Positions 23,427 through 32,207 of a DNA stretch of 41,779 nt are shown here, piece after piece. The notes beneath the pieces are model-generated. The model had not been told where the DNA came from. It did not search any database and saw nothing but the letters and a program-made list of their open reading frames with translations. A program made the position numbers and the translations under genes. Origin of the DNA: an uncultured Oscillospiraceae bacterium. Its GTDB lineage: Bacteria; Bacillota; Clostridia; Oscillospirales; Ruminococcaceae. Numbering within the stretch: position 1 is the first letter of the stretch; each line of letters opens with the position of its first letter. The stretch is taken from contig CAKTAM010000002.1 in the NCBI GenBank assembly GCA_934527255.1, positions 1 through 41,779 on the forward strand, read 5' to 3'.

Positions 23427-24320
23427 TCACTGTGCATACACACACTCCACCGCGCCGCGCTCCGGCTGCGGGCTGCGGTACAGCGAGGCCGCCAGCTCGT
23501 TGTACCGGGCGCACAGATACTCCGACAGGGCCGCGCTCTCGTCCACACCGGATACCAGGTCGGCCGCCAGCCGCAGCGGCACCAGACAGGCCGCCGCAGG
23601 CGTCACATCCAGCTCGGTATCCGCTGCGGCCTTTGCCCCCAGCAGGCGCGGGGTGCGGATGTAGTAAAAGTCCAGCTGCCCGCACAGCTCCCGCGGGACG
23701 GCATATGCCCCGTCGCCCACCCGGCGATAATCGGAAAACCGGGCGAACGCCGCGCCGTCCCCGCTGTACAGCACCTGCTCCAGCGCGGCAAAATCCGGCG
23801 GAAGCTGCACGACCCAATACGGACCCCACGGCGGCACGGCCTTTTCGGGGTAGCGGTCTGGGTAAAGCCCTACCCCGCGCACCAGAAACGGGCATTCGCC
23901 CGTGATCTGCAGGCGATCGGCCGCCTGCGGCAGCACGCCGTCCACCCGCGCAAACGCCTCCGGGCTGTCGACAGAATGCTCGCACAGCACCTGTTTCCCC
24001 GCCAGCAGCCGCACCGCCGCCTCGCCCTGTACCTCCAGCGTATAGCTGGCAAAGGGCTCTGCCGTCAGGGTGTAGCTTTCCGGCGGCCACACCCGCGCGC
24101 TGCGCTGCCCCGCCGGGGCCAGATTACGCGGCGGGCTGCACACCGCACGGTAGACCGCGTGGTGCGGAAACCTGCTGCACACCGCCGCCACCGCGCTGTC
24201 CAGCAGATGATCCATGCGCTCCAGCCAATCCGCCGTGCTCTCCTCCGCCAGTGGGCGGCCGCCTGCCGTCGCCTCATCCAGCCAGCGCAGCGCCGCCTGC
24301 CGGGCCTCCTCCTTGGTCAT
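23427..24320 (-). CDS. Head-tail adaptor-like protein
   Basis: A 297-residue protein with helical ends (1-48 and about 225-290) and a beta-rich centre. The C-terminal helices (LVPLRLAADLVSGVDESAAL, then LCARYNELAASLYR) resemble those of phage neck and adaptor proteins that fill the head-tail joint. It lies 12 bases before the nozzle-like gene and after the coat gene. AAAGGAG precedes the ATG. The role is inferred mainly from order. Confidence 0.55.
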   Translation of the reverse strand: MTKEEARQAALRWLDEATAGGRPLAEESTADWLERMDHLLDSAVAAVCSRFPHHAVYRAVCSPPRNLAPAGQRSARVWPPESYTLTAEPFASYTLEVQGEAAVRLLAGKQVLCEHSVDSPEAFARVDGVLPQAADRLQITGECPFLVRGVGLYPDRYPEKAVPPWGPYWVVQLPPDFAALEQVLYSGDGAAFARFSDYRRVGDGAYAVPRELCGQLDFYYIRTPRLLGAKAAADTELDVTPAAACLVPLRLAADLVSGVDESAALSEYLCARYNELAASLYRSPQPERGAVECVYAQ

Positions 24321-24373
24321 ATCCGCTTCTCCTTTCCTGCCGCAGCGCCCACCGCCGCACGCTGCCTGCCATT

Positions 24374-24619
24374 TCAGATATACTGCGCCTCGGCAAGGAT
24401 GTCCGCCACCGTTCGGGGCACCTCCACGCTTTCGCCGCGGTTGATATAATAACGGTAGCCGTTGACTTCCACCGGCACCACCCGGTTGGCCGGGTTTTTA
24501 CGGTCCGGCGCAATTTTGATGCGTATCTTTTTCTCTTCGGCCAGTACCGCGCCGGTGCTTTTGGCCTGCGCCTCCATCTCGCTTTCCGTCATCGCCGCCC
24601 TGGTTTCCATTGTTTTCAT
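24374..24619 (-). CDS. Small conserved phage-like protein, 81 aa
   Basis: A charged N-terminal half (1-40) leads to VVPVEVNGYRYYINRGESVE and VPRTVADIL, a pattern seen in small proteins next to coat genes in Firmicute phages. Function is unknown; a head-decoration or completion role is possible. AAAGGA precedes the ATG. Confidence 0.65.
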   Translation of the reverse strand: MKTMETRAAMTESEMEAQAKSTGAVLAEEKKIRIKIAPDRKNPANRVVPVEVNGYRYYINRGESVEVPRTVADILAEAQYI

Positions 24620-24736
24620 GCGTTTTTTCCTTTCCCATGGCCCGCGGCAGGGCGCCTGGCCCCACCGCGGACGTTCTGCTTTTTACCGTTTATACCGCAG
24701 CCTTTGGGCAACGCGCCGTCCTTCCGGCGCGCCCGC

Positions 24737-25666
24737 TCAGGCCGAGACCATATGCGAAATGCGCACCATTCCCAGCGGGTTGAGCACCACGCACGCCATG
24801 GAGACCTTCCAGCCTGCCGTAGCGCGCTGATCCAGCGGATCCGCACTGCCGGCACTGCCGAAGTTTTTGACGATGATGCGCGGACGGCAGCTGCTGTCCT
24901 CCAGCTCCGGCACGCCGTACGCGTCGCGCCCCAGGATCATGGTCTCGTGCAGCGTGCCCGCCGTGTTGGTTTTTTCGTCAGTCTTGACATTGGAGGTCTG
25001 CACAAAGCGCACCCCGTGCAGACGCCCGATCTCGCCCTTCATAATGGCGTCGCCGCCGTTGTATTTGCTGATGTCCTGCCACAGCGCGTCCGCCTGCAGG
25101 TCATACGCAGTCTCCGGGTCGACAATGCCCACATAATAACCGTCTGCCATGGGGCGGGCGTTGTTCTTGCGCAGGCTGCGCACCGCCTTTTTGATCTCGT
25201 TGCTGTTCAGCACGCTGCCTGCCGTAATGGCGGCTGCGCTGGCCGCGCCGCCCGCATACTGCCGGTTGGTGCAGCCGCTGACAATGGCGTCTCGCACCAG
25301 CGTATCCACCGTCAGGGCCGCCTGGTCGCCCAAAACGTCGGTCGCCTCGGTCAGCACCGGGTCAATGGCCGTCTCGTTCAGCTTATCGGAAATGGTCACA
25401 TAGTCGCCGTACTGCTTGACGGTGGCCTCTACCTTGGTGACGGTCAGGCTGGTGCCCGCCGGGGTCGTGCCCTCCGTCAGGGCCGTCAGCGCAGGCTGCA
25501 GGCACTCAAACCGGCGAAAGTTGGCCGTGTCGCCCTCGTTCTGCGGAATTTTGCGGCGCTGGCCATATTTGAGATAGACCAGATTGGGGGTCATGCGCTC
25601 CAGCAGAGCGCGGTCATAAAACGCCCGGTTTTCCGCCGTGGTGTTGGCATAGGTCTGTGTCGCCAT
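24737..25666 (-). CDS. Major capsid protein, N4-gp56 family
   Basis: A 309-residue coat protein with the HK97-type layout. The start TYANTTAENRAFYDRALLER, the loop PQNEGDTANFRRFE and KQYGDYVTISDKLNETAIDP are typical of the N4-gp56 major capsid family. The C-terminal part holds KNFGSAGSADPLDQRATAGW and an ACVVLN strand. I chose the ATG at 25666, eight to nine bases after AAAGGAG; an ATG at 25672 is too close. It follows the scaffold-like gene by 80 bases. Confidence 0.85.
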   Translation of the reverse strand: MATQTYANTTAENRAFYDRALLERMTPNLVYLKYGQRRKIPQNEGDTANFRRFECLQPALTALTEGTTPAGTSLTVTKVEATVKQYGDYVTISDKLNETAIDPVLTEATDVLGDQAALTVDTLVRDAIVSGCTNRQYAGGAASAAAITAGSVLNSNEIKKAVRSLRKNNARPMADGYYVGIVDPETAYDLQADALWQDISKYNGGDAIMKGEIGRLHGVRFVQTSNVKTDEKTNTAGTLHETMILGRDAYGVPELEDSSCRPRIIVKNFGSAGSADPLDQRATAGWKVSMACVVLNPLGMVRISHMVSA

Positions 25667-25746
25667 ACTCATTTCTCCTTTTCTTTCTGTGCTTGACAAT
25701 GTTTTTTCCTTGAGGCGCGGGGCCGCATGGCATCCGGCGGCTGGCG

Positions 25747-26502
25747 TCACTGCCACTCGCCCCGCAGGGCGCGGCGGTGATATTCGGCAAATTCGCCGCT
25801 GGTCATCCGCTCAAAGTCGGGCGTATCCGCTGCGGACGGCCCACCCAGCGCGCCGGGTGTGGCCTGCCCGTTTGCCTGCACCGCGCGCAGGGCCTCCTGC
25901 CGGGCCGTTTCTGCCGCCGCCTTCTGCAGGGCAGGCAGCTCCCGCAGCAGCACCGCCGCATAGGCCGCGTCCGTGCTGACGGGCGCATTCTGCTGTCGGC
26001 ATGCCTGCAGCAGCTGCTGCACATCCCCGCGCAGGCGGGCATACACCGGGCCCTGCTCGGGGTCGGCCAACAGTTCACGGTCGCGCTGTGCACAGCGCAG
26101 CTGCTCCAGCTCCTCGCGCAGCTGCTGCGCCGTCTGCGGGGCGTCGTCCCCGACGGTCTCCGGCGCATTGTCCGGCATCGGCTGTGCCTGCAGCGCCTGC
26201 ACCCAATCCTCATACTGCTGCCGGGTGCGGATGGGCCTGCCGCCGTGGAACGGGTCGATCAGCCCCATCCCCTCGACAAACGCATCCACCCGCTTCTGAC
26301 TGACCGCCTTCAGCCGCTCGCTGAACGCCCGCGTCAGCGAATCGGCCTCCGGCTCCCGTTCGGCTTGTGCCGCCTCATCGGTCGGCAAAAGCGTCTTTTC
26401 GGCAGAAAGCTCCGGGGCGCTTTCTGCCGCCTCCCTGGCGAAAGAGGGCTGCGCCGTCTCACCGGCCGCAGCATTGGCTGCCATTGTGGTCTCTTCCTGC
26501 AT
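25747..26502 (-). CDS. Scaffold-like protein
   Basis: A 251-residue, highly charged, glutamine/glutamate/alanine-rich protein that is mostly helical and has no hydrophobic core, as expected for an internal capsid-assembly scaffold. It lies directly upstream of the coat gene. The C-terminus ends with MTSGEFAEYHRRALRGEWQ, similar to the small coat-binding ends of scaffolds. AGGAGGAG precedes the ATG at 26502. Confidence 0.7.
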   Translation of the reverse strand: MQEETTMAANAAAGETAQPSFAREAAESAPELSAEKTLLPTDEAAQAEREPEADSLTRAFSERLKAVSQKRVDAFVEGMGLIDPFHGGRPIRTRQQYEDWVQALQAQPMPDNAPETVGDDAPQTAQQLREELEQLRCAQRDRELLADPEQGPVYARLRGDVQQLLQACRQQNAPVSTDAAYAAVLLRELPALQKAAAETARQEALRAVQANGQATPGALGGPSAADTPDFERMTSGEFAEYHRRALRGEWQ

Positions 26503-26568
26503 GGTCTCCTCCTGTTTTCGGTTTTGGGCGAGGTTCGGTCGATGCCGTTTTGCAGCCCGCAAAAGCGC

Positions 26569-26793
26569 TTATGACTGCATGGCTGCCTTCGGCGCGTCGT
26601 CGGCCGGGGCCGCGGCCCCCTCGTACAGCAAATGCTCGACCACGACCGGCGTCCGCCGCCCGCAGGCCGGGTTGATGCAGCGCAGCGTCTGCCGGGCCAA
26701 TACCCTTGTCGGCGTGGCCGCGCTGCTGTCACCCGTCACCACGGTGACGCTGCCGACAATACGCAGCTCTGTTCCGCAGGCGGGACATTCCAT
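26569..26793 (-). CDS. Zinc-ribbon protein, 74 aa
   Basis: CPAC near the start and CINPAC later form a two-knuckle zinc ribbon; the C-terminus is alanine-rich and flexible. GGGGGTG precedes the ATG. It lies between the lysin and scaffold genes. Function is unknown; small zinc ribbons of this kind are common in phage morphogenesis operons. Confidence 0.7.
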   Translation of the reverse strand: MECPACGTELRIVGSVTVVTGDSSAATPTRVLARQTLRCINPACGRRTPVVVEHLLYEGAAAPADDAPKAAMQS

Positions 26794-26888
26794 GGCTTCA
26801 CCCCCTTCCCGTTTGCTTTTGTATCACTGTTGACCAAACACAGAACGGCACAGGTCGGCATGCTCCCAAAGGATGCGCCCCGAAAAGC

Positions 26889-26915
26889 GCTTTCCCCTGC
26901 TTTTTGTGGGAAAGC
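26889..26915 (-). terminator. Weak hairpin between the lysin and zinc-ribbon genes
   Basis: GCTTTCCC (26889-26896) pairs with GGGAAAGC (26908-26915); on the minus strand it is followed by GCTTTTC. It may reduce readthrough and so change the ratio of portal/lysin to scaffold/coat mRNA. Confidence 0.35.
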
Positions 26916-26987
26916 CGTTTCCGCGTTCTCTCCCGCCGGGGCCGCCGACCGTTCTGCGCCCATCCCTGCTGTCGTGCCGCCGTGCCG

Positions 26988-27908
26988 TTACAGGATCAGA
27001 TACCCGTTCAGCCTGCCCGCATAATATTTCATCTGGCCGAGCGTACGCTTTTTGACAACACCGTCCGCCGCATCCACTGTGCCCTTGCCGTCGGCGTTGG
27101 CCTCGGTGAACCAGACGTACTTTCCGTCAAAGCGTTCCACAAAGGCCACATGCCCGTACGGCCCCCGCGACCAGCTGGCAACGGCCATGCGGCCCTTTAC
27201 CGGCTGGGCGGCTTTTGCAGCCGCATTGGTCACATGGTCAAACCATGCGCCGCCGTGCCGCCCGACGGCAATATCAAAGGTCAGCGCCTTTCCGGCGGCC
27301 TCGCGGGCACGGCCCCATGCGTGCCAGGTACACTGCCCGCGGGCAAACGGGTTGAGCGGCGCGGTATAGCTGGCCGAGGCGTACTGCAGGCCGCACGGCC
27401 GCACGCCGACCGTCAGCTCTTCGTCCTCCGCCGGGACGACCAGCCATTTCTGCAGCTGCTCGCTGCCACTGCCAAAGTAAACGTTGCCGGTGCTGGCTGC
27501 CGTCCTGCCGTTTTTGCTGCCGCTGCCGCCGTCGACGATGCACAGCCGTCGGCCGTCGGCTGCCAGCGCAATGGTGCAGATCTCGCGTCCGTCCGCAGTG
27601 CCGCAAACGGTGAACCGCAGCTGCTGGTCGCGGCGGTCTGCCTCCGTCGCCGCCTCGGTGTACAGGTTGGCATTCTGCGGGGCCGAAGCGCCGCGGTAAC
27701 GGTCCAGCACATAGCGTTCATCCGCCATGCTGTGCAGCACAAAGACCCCGGGGCACTGCTCAACGGCACGCCAGCGCTGCGTGCTGCTGTGATCGGCCGC
27801 ATACAAATTGACATTGACATGCCGCCCCGCGGCAGTGCCCCACACATTCAGTGCCTTATCCGCCGCCGTCAATGGATAAAATTCATAGATCTTTCCCGAA
27901 ACGATCAT
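26988..27908 (-). CDS. Endolysin: ricin-type lectin plus CHAP amidase/endopeptidase
   Basis: A 306-residue cell-wall hydrolase. Residues about 5-158 form a ricin-B-like beta-trefoil with Q-x-W type repeats (QRW 44-46, QQLRF 95-99, QKW 153-155), likely to bind wall or surface sugars. Residues about 185-306 form a CHAP domain with catalytic Cys193 in QCTWHAWGRA, His253 in YGHVAFVE and a polar residue near 269-271. AAAGGAG precedes the ATG at 27908; the longer frame upstream is rejected. It sits between portal and scaffold genes rather than next to the holin, so it could be a virion-associated lysin. Confidence 0.85.
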   Translation of the reverse strand: MIVSGKIYEFYPLTAADKALNVWGTAAGRHVNVNLYAADHSSTQRWRAVEQCPGVFVLHSMADERYVLDRYRGASAPQNANLYTEAATEADRRDQQLRFTVCGTADGREICTIALAADGRRLCIVDGGSGSKNGRTAASTGNVYFGSGSEQLQKWLVVPAEDEELTVGVRPCGLQYASASYTAPLNPFARGQCTWHAWGRAREAAGKALTFDIAVGRHGGAWFDHVTNAAAKAAQPVKGRMAVASWSRGPYGHVAFVERFDGKYVWFTEANADGKGTVDAADGVVKKRTLGQMKYYAGRLNGYLIL

Positions 27909-28093
27909 TCCGTTCTCCTTTTTCCTTTGCTTTTTCCCCATGGGCCGCGCCCCCTTGCGGTGTGCCTGACCGGCACGCATCGCCGCACAGGCGTGCTCCG
28001 TTCGGCGGCAGGCGACCGCCGCTGTCCGGCTGCGCACGGTTGCGTGCACCTGCCCGGCACGGCTGTTTTTCTTTGTGCGGCCGCCCTTTCGCC

Positions 28094-29719
28094 TCAAGCC
28101 TCCGCCGTCTGCCCGTCAGCGGCATTCCCGGCCGTCTCTGCCGCGCCGCCCTCTGCGGCGGCCGGGGCGGCTGCCATCCGGCGCATCTGCCGAAAGCGCT
28201 CGCGGAACGGGGCCACGTTGGGGCCGGAAAGCTCCACATACTGGTCGATGGTCAAATATCCCTTGTCCAACATTTTGTCCAGCGTGCTCTGGCTGAGCAC
28301 CTCACTGTATTCGCTGGAAGCGCCCACATCTACCGTCATCTCATATTCCACCCCAGCATAGTCGGTGCCGACAAAACTGCGCCCCTGCGCGGCGGCCGGG
28401 CCGCCGGTCACCATGCGCGGGGTACTGCAATAGCAGCGGAAAAACTGCAGCCAGATGCCGCCCGCCTGCTCCATCACGCGCCAGAAGCGGCGCTGGATTT
28501 CTCTGATGGGCGTGCGCGCCTGGTTCTGCATGGCCAGAATGGCCGATGCCGCCAGATCCACCCGCTCGGTGTCGCCGGTCGTCACCTGCCCCACACCGCA
28601 GATCTCCCGCGAAAGGCTGAGCACCTTTTCCGAAAGGCCGACGGCCAGACTGCTGAACGACGGGGCCTGCAGGTAGCGAATGCCGTCGCCGCCGCCCTGC
28701 CAGTAATCCACCAGAATTTCGCCCGGCTCGTTGGTGACGGGCTGCTGCAGGGCGTTCGGCCGCACCAACAGCTTGGGCCAGCCGGTCTGCTGCACGCTCA
28801 GCAGCATCATGGCCATGTTATAGTTCAGCGCCTTCTGGCTGGGCAGCAGACCCTCGGCCTCGCCAATGCCGAAAAGGCAGCCCTTGCGCAGCTTCCACTG
28901 CAGCACCGTCACCGGGTACAGCGTCATTCTGGCCGGTGCGCCTGCCGGGGTCAGCGCCTGTGCGGGCTGCAGCACGGCGCGCCGGGTGCTTTTTTCAAAG
29001 AACACCTCACACCCGCGGCGAAAATAGCGCGTCAGCACCGTTATACGGCCGCCGTCATCCGGCTCGCGCGCACCGGCATAGTCCGCCTGTGCCGCATCGG
29101 CGCACAGCTCCTTCACCCGGGCGGGCGGCATGCCGCCCGCCGCGGCCATGGCCCGCGCCTCCTCCAGCGGCACCCGCTGCCGGATCAGCAGCCACGCCTG
29201 CTTTTGCACATTGCGCTGCTGCGGGTCGGCAAACACGACGGAAAGCGGATCGATGCTTTCGCCGCGCAGCTCGCCGACAAAGGGCTGGCTGCCGCCGCCC
29301 TGCACGGCGGCGTCCCAGTAATAGTGCAGCACGCCTGTTCCCACCGTTGCGGCGTCATCCACCAGCGCGGCGTTCAGCTCGTCCTGCCCCAGCCGCTTCC
29401 ACAGCAGCCGGGCATAGTCGGTAAAATCCTGCGCGCCGCGGGCCGCCAGCGCGGCGTTTTCTCCGCCGCTCTCCGTCGGGCGGCAGGTCATGCTGACCGG
29501 CTGATCCAGCACGGCCGCCCGCTTGGCCCGAATAAACATTTCGATCATGTTGAACACCGGCCGCGGCAGGCTGCGCGTGCGGCGGGTCGCAGGCGGCCAC
29601 TGGTCGCCCTCCTTAAAGCGCACATACAGCGGAAATTTTTCCGCAAAGCCCATGGCGCGCTGCCAGGCAAGCCCCCGGCGATAGTCCTGCCATGCAGCCG
29701 TTTCTGCAAAGCGTTCCAT
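28094..29719 (-). CDS. Portal protein
   Basis: A 541-residue protein of the size and composition of phage portals, the dodecameric ring through which DNA enters the head. Supporting segments are YVRFKEGDQWPP, RPVFNMIEMFIRAKR near the start, GIGEAEGLLPSQKALNYNMA in the middle and SQSTLDKMLDKGYLTIDQYV toward the end. It lies between the large terminase and the capsid genes. GAAAGGAG precedes the ATG. Confidence 0.85.
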   Translation of the reverse strand: MERFAETAAWQDYRRGLAWQRAMGFAEKFPLYVRFKEGDQWPPATRRTRSLPRPVFNMIEMFIRAKRAAVLDQPVSMTCRPTESGGENAALAARGAQDFTDYARLLWKRLGQDELNAALVDDAATVGTGVLHYYWDAAVQGGGSQPFVGELRGESIDPLSVVFADPQQRNVQKQAWLLIRQRVPLEEARAMAAAGGMPPARVKELCADAAQADYAGAREPDDGGRITVLTRYFRRGCEVFFEKSTRRAVLQPAQALTPAGAPARMTLYPVTVLQWKLRKGCLFGIGEAEGLLPSQKALNYNMAMMLLSVQQTGWPKLLVRPNALQQPVTNEPGEILVDYWQGGGDGIRYLQAPSFSSLAVGLSEKVLSLSREICGVGQVTTGDTERVDLAASAILAMQNQARTPIREIQRRFWRVMEQAGGIWLQFFRCYCSTPRMVTGGPAAAQGRSFVGTDYAGVEYEMTVDVGASSEYSEVLSQSTLDKMLDKGYLTIDQYVELSGPNVAPFRERFRQMRRMAAAPAAAEGGAAETAGNAADGQTAEA

Positions 29720-29737
29720 CCTGTTTTCTCCTTTCGT

Positions 29738-29890
29738 TTACTGCCCGGCGGCCGGGTCATCCCGCCCTGTCAGGGCGCCGTGCAGCCACTCCTCATACAG
29801 CTGCACGCTTTGCGTGCAGTCGGCCGGGGCCGCGGGCGGCACATCCTCCAACGCCCACAGGATCAACCGGCGCAGCCATTGCTTCACCAT
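29738..29890 (-). CDS. Small protein between terminase and portal, 50 aa
   Basis: Starts MVKQWLRRLILWALEDVPP and ends in an acidic, flexible tail. The ATG at 29890 overlaps the terminase stop, so translation is probably coupled; GGAG lies upstream at long spacing. No family is recognised. Confidence 0.5.
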   Translation of the reverse strand: MVKQWLRRLILWALEDVPPAAPADCTQSVQLYEEWLHGALTGRDDPAAGQ

Positions 29891-31215
29891 TGCTGATACG
29901 CTCCTTTCTCGTCGTTCTCCGTGCACAGGGCAAAGGGCAGCGGCGGCCTGGACGGTGCCTGCGGCGGCGGCGCGTACGGGCGGCCTGCGGCAAAATAGCG
30001 CAGCGCATCCGGCGCATGGGTCAGCTCGTGCGGCTCGGTCGCGGCATCGTTAGGGCGCCGACGGTCAAACTGCAGCTGCGGCAGGCAGCGTATCAGGTTA
30101 ACGCAGCCGCGAAACACCCGCAGCCCGGCCGTCATCCCACCGTTTTCCCGGTAAGGACGCAGCCATTCGCGCAGGTCCATCCAGCCGCTGATGCGGTCGT
30201 TCTGCGCACGGGTCAGCACAATGCCCGCCGCGGCGAAAATTTCGGCGATGCTGCGGCCGGTGTCGTTTCGTCGGTTCCACAGATCCGGCGGGGCCAGCCA
30301 GGCAAAGATCGGCTCGTCCTGTGCCTGCTGCGCCAGCAGGGCCGCCGCCTCGCTGCCGATCAGCCCGCTGCGGTACACCTCGCGGTATACATACGCCTTG
30401 CCGTCCGGCGACAGGGCGATAAACAGCGCCGCCAGCATATCCAGCCCATAATCCAGCGCAGCGTACCGCCGCCAGTGCGCCGGTATCGCAAACGGCTCCA
30501 GCACATGTATCTCCTGCCGCCACTCCTTGAAATACTGCCCGGCAAAGGCGTTCCAGTCCCCCTCCAGCCAGGCGCGCCGCAGATCCTCCGGCAGGTTTTC
30601 CAGCATCTGCACATAGCCCGGGTCCTGCGCCAACAGGGCCTTGTTGTCATATACCCGGGCCGGAATGAAGCAATAGTCCTGCGGCCGCTCGCCGGGGCGA
30701 TATTCCCTGTCGATAAACAGCCGCTTGACCCAGCCGTGCCCCACGCCGCCCGGGTTACAGGTCAGGTACATGCGCCGCGGGCAGCTGCCGGTGCCGCGCA
30801 GGCAGGCCGTCAGGGTAAAAAACTGAAACTCGGTGAACTGGGTGGCCTCATCCAGAAAAATAACGTCGTATTCCTGCCCCTGATACTGCAGCACGTCCCG
30901 CTCGCTGTCGCAATAGCCAAACCTTAACCGGCTGCCGTTGGCAAACAGAAACGCCTTTTCCGCCTCGCGGTAACGCGCAATGCCCTGCAGATCCTGCTGC
31001 AGCGGCAGTACATGGTTGTCCCACACCTCGCCCAGCGTACGCCGCGCCAGCAGCATCCGAATGCCCGGAAAGCGCAGCGCCAGCAGCGAGGCCTTTTTGC
31101 GCACCGCCCAGCTTTTTCCGCCGCCACGTGCGCCGCCATACGCCACAAAACGGGCGTGCGCGGTAAAAAACTCCTTTTGCCGTGCATTCGGCGCACCCAG
31201 CGCCCTATTCTGCAT
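29884..31215 (-). CDS. Terminase large subunit
   Basis: ATP-driven DNA-packaging motor and nuclease, 443 residues. The ATPase has Walker A GGARGGGKS (27-35), Walker B VIFLDEA (118-124) and coupling motif LTCNPGG (151-157). The RNase H-like nuclease has Asp255 in ALDYGLD and a C-terminal HAPDALRY (399-406) with Asp402. All key motifs look intact, so packaging could be functional. GAGGAGG precedes the ATG. It overlaps the small upstream gene by 11 bases. Confidence 0.93.
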   Translation of the reverse strand: MQNRALGAPNARQKEFFTAHARFVAYGGARGGGKSWAVRKKASLLALRFPGIRMLLARRTLGEVWDNHVLPLQQDLQGIARYREAEKAFLFANGSRLRFGYCDSERDVLQYQGQEYDVIFLDEATQFTEFQFFTLTACLRGTGSCPRRMYLTCNPGGVGHGWVKRLFIDREYRPGERPQDYCFIPARVYDNKALLAQDPGYVQMLENLPEDLRRAWLEGDWNAFAGQYFKEWRQEIHVLEPFAIPAHWRRYAALDYGLDMLAALFIALSPDGKAYVYREVYRSGLIGSEAAALLAQQAQDEPIFAWLAPPDLWNRRNDTGRSIAEIFAAAGIVLTRAQNDRISGWMDLREWLRPYRENGGMTAGLRVFRGCVNLIRCLPQLQFDRRRPNDAATEPHELTHAPDALRYFAAGRPYAPPPQAPSRPPLPFALCTENDEKGAYQQW

Positions 31216-31441
31216 AACCGGCCGCCTCCTCGGAAAGCAGCACGCGGATGGTGGGCGCTTCCTCTCCTGCCGGCAGCGTTTTGCCGAAGCCGCGGTTCAA
31301 AATGTCTCTGGCGATCTCGATGCGCTCCTTACAGGGCAGCTCTTCGTTTTTCATGGCCTGCACCAGAAAGCGCACCGCGTCCGGCCCGGCCTTGGTCAAC
31401 TGGCGGCGCACCTGCTGCTCCGGTGAACGCTCAGTCGCCAT
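31205..31441 (-). CDS. Probable terminase small subunit
   Basis: A 78-residue protein containing DAVRFLVQAMKNEELPCKER and ARDILNRGFGKTLP, a helical pattern found in small proteins just upstream of large terminases. It would recognise packaging DNA. The ATG at 31441 lies nine bases after GGAGG; an in-frame ATG at 31450 abuts that box. It overlaps both its neighbours. Confidence 0.6.
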   Translation of the reverse strand: MATERSPEQQVRRQLTKAGPDAVRFLVQAMKNEELPCKERIEIARDILNRGFGKTLPAGEEAPTIRVLLSEEAAGYAE

Positions 31442-31601
31442 GCTCCGCATCCTCCCGGCTGCCGTGCCCGGTCCTCTGCCAGCCGTATTCCTCGTGAATG
31501 CAGCTCATACAGCCCGCCACCGTGCCGTCCTCACGGGCATAGAGAACGTCATCCTCCTCCAGCCATGCGCCGCACACAGGGCATCTCAGATTTTCCTCCA
31601 T
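31431..31601 (-). CDS. Zinc-ribbon protein, 56 aa
   Basis: CPVCG near the start and CMSC later form a zinc ribbon. GGAGG is well placed before the ATG at 31601. It is the second gene of the leftward operon and overlaps the small terminase gene by 11 bases. Function is unknown. Confidence 0.65.
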   Translation of the reverse strand: MEENLRCPVCGAWLEEDDVLYAREDGTVAGCMSCIHEEYGWQRTGHGSREDAEHGD

Positions 31602-31640
31602 GCGCACTCCCTCCTTTGTTTTTGTAGCTTTATGCAACTT

Positions 31641-31844
31641 TTATGGTAAAAAAAGTCGACGCCGTATCTCTTCGTCCGACAAGCGCAGCAGGTCGGCCAG
31701 CCGTGCGGCCTCCGCCAAAGTGGTCGGCCGCCGGTTATGCAGCTTATGGTTCAGCCCCGCGGCCGACATGCCCATCTGTACCGCCAGACTACGCTGTGTC
31801 AGACCCAGCGCGCGGATGCGCTGGCGAATCCATCCCGTATCCAT
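31641..31844 (-). CDS. Cro-like helix-turn-helix regulator
   Basis: A 67-residue protein that is essentially one DNA-binding domain: LGLTQRSLAVQMGMSAAGLN (13-32) is a classical helix-turn-helix and LAEAARLADLLRLS completes the fold. AAAGGAG lies eight bases before the ATG. It is the first gene of the leftward virion operon and faces the CI-like gene, so it probably acts as the Cro-type partner. Operator-like motifs flank its promoter and follow its stop codon. Confidence 0.8.
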   Translation of the reverse strand: MDTGWIRQRIRALGLTQRSLAVQMGMSAAGLNHKLHNRRPTTLAEAARLADLLRLSDEEIRRRLFLP

Positions 31845-31910
31845 CTGCTCTCTCCTTTCTTCGTCTTTTGCAATTCGTAATTTCCTTCATGCAACCTTTG
31901 TTGCTGCCTC

Positions 31911-31939
31911 AGCATAGCACACCTTCCGCCGCCCGTCAA
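31911..31939 (-). promoter_or_regulatory. Leftward promoter of the virion operon
   Basis: On the minus strand TTGACG (31939-31934), 17-base spacer, TATGCT (31916-31911), 67 bases before the Cro-like start codon. No second strong promoter is seen before the terminase, so this one may drive the whole virion operon. Confidence 0.72.
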
Positions 31940-32149
31940 TAGCATTACGCAATTTTCTGCAGGAAAATTTTTCGTTTTTTCCAAAAAAAACAGCCTTTTT
32001 TCCGCCGTGTCGCTTTTCGTCCGGTTTATCGTACCTGTAATAGAGTATACTAAAGAAAACGGCGGCCGGATGGCAGTGCCCGCGCTGGCGCCCAGACCGT
32101 CGCCTTTGTTCCGCTCGTCAACTTTTTCCTTCTTTTTTCGCTTTTTCTA

Positions 32150-32178
32150 TTGCTGAACGCAACTATTCGGAGTATACT
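32150..32178 (+). promoter_or_regulatory. Rightward promoter of the repressor operon
   Basis: TTGCTG (32150-32155), 17-base spacer, TATACT (32173-32178), 30 bases before the repressor ATG. A second TATACT at 32046-32051 with a weak -35 may be an additional upstream promoter. Confidence 0.72.
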
Positions 32179-32207
32179 GTGTGTATCAACCGAAAGGAGC
32201 ATCTCAC

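Larger units (their letters stand above)
31628..32164. promoter_or_regulatory. Repeated operator-like motifs around the divergent promoters
   Basis: Four 12-base sites share CTKWAYGCAAYY on the plus strand with small deviations: 31628-31639 (CTTTATGCAACT), 31885-31896 (CTTCATGCAACC), 31943-31954 (CATTACGCAATT) and 32153-32164 (CTGAACGCAACT). One overlaps the rightward -35/spacer, two bracket the leftward promoter, and one follows the Cro-like gene. They are candidate CI/Cro operators. Confidence 0.55.

Noticed and set aside
18278..25666. Tailocin or R-type bacteriocin
   Set aside because: Complete head genes (terminase, portal, scaffold, coat) are present, and no tail tube, sheath, baseplate or tape-measure gene is seen.
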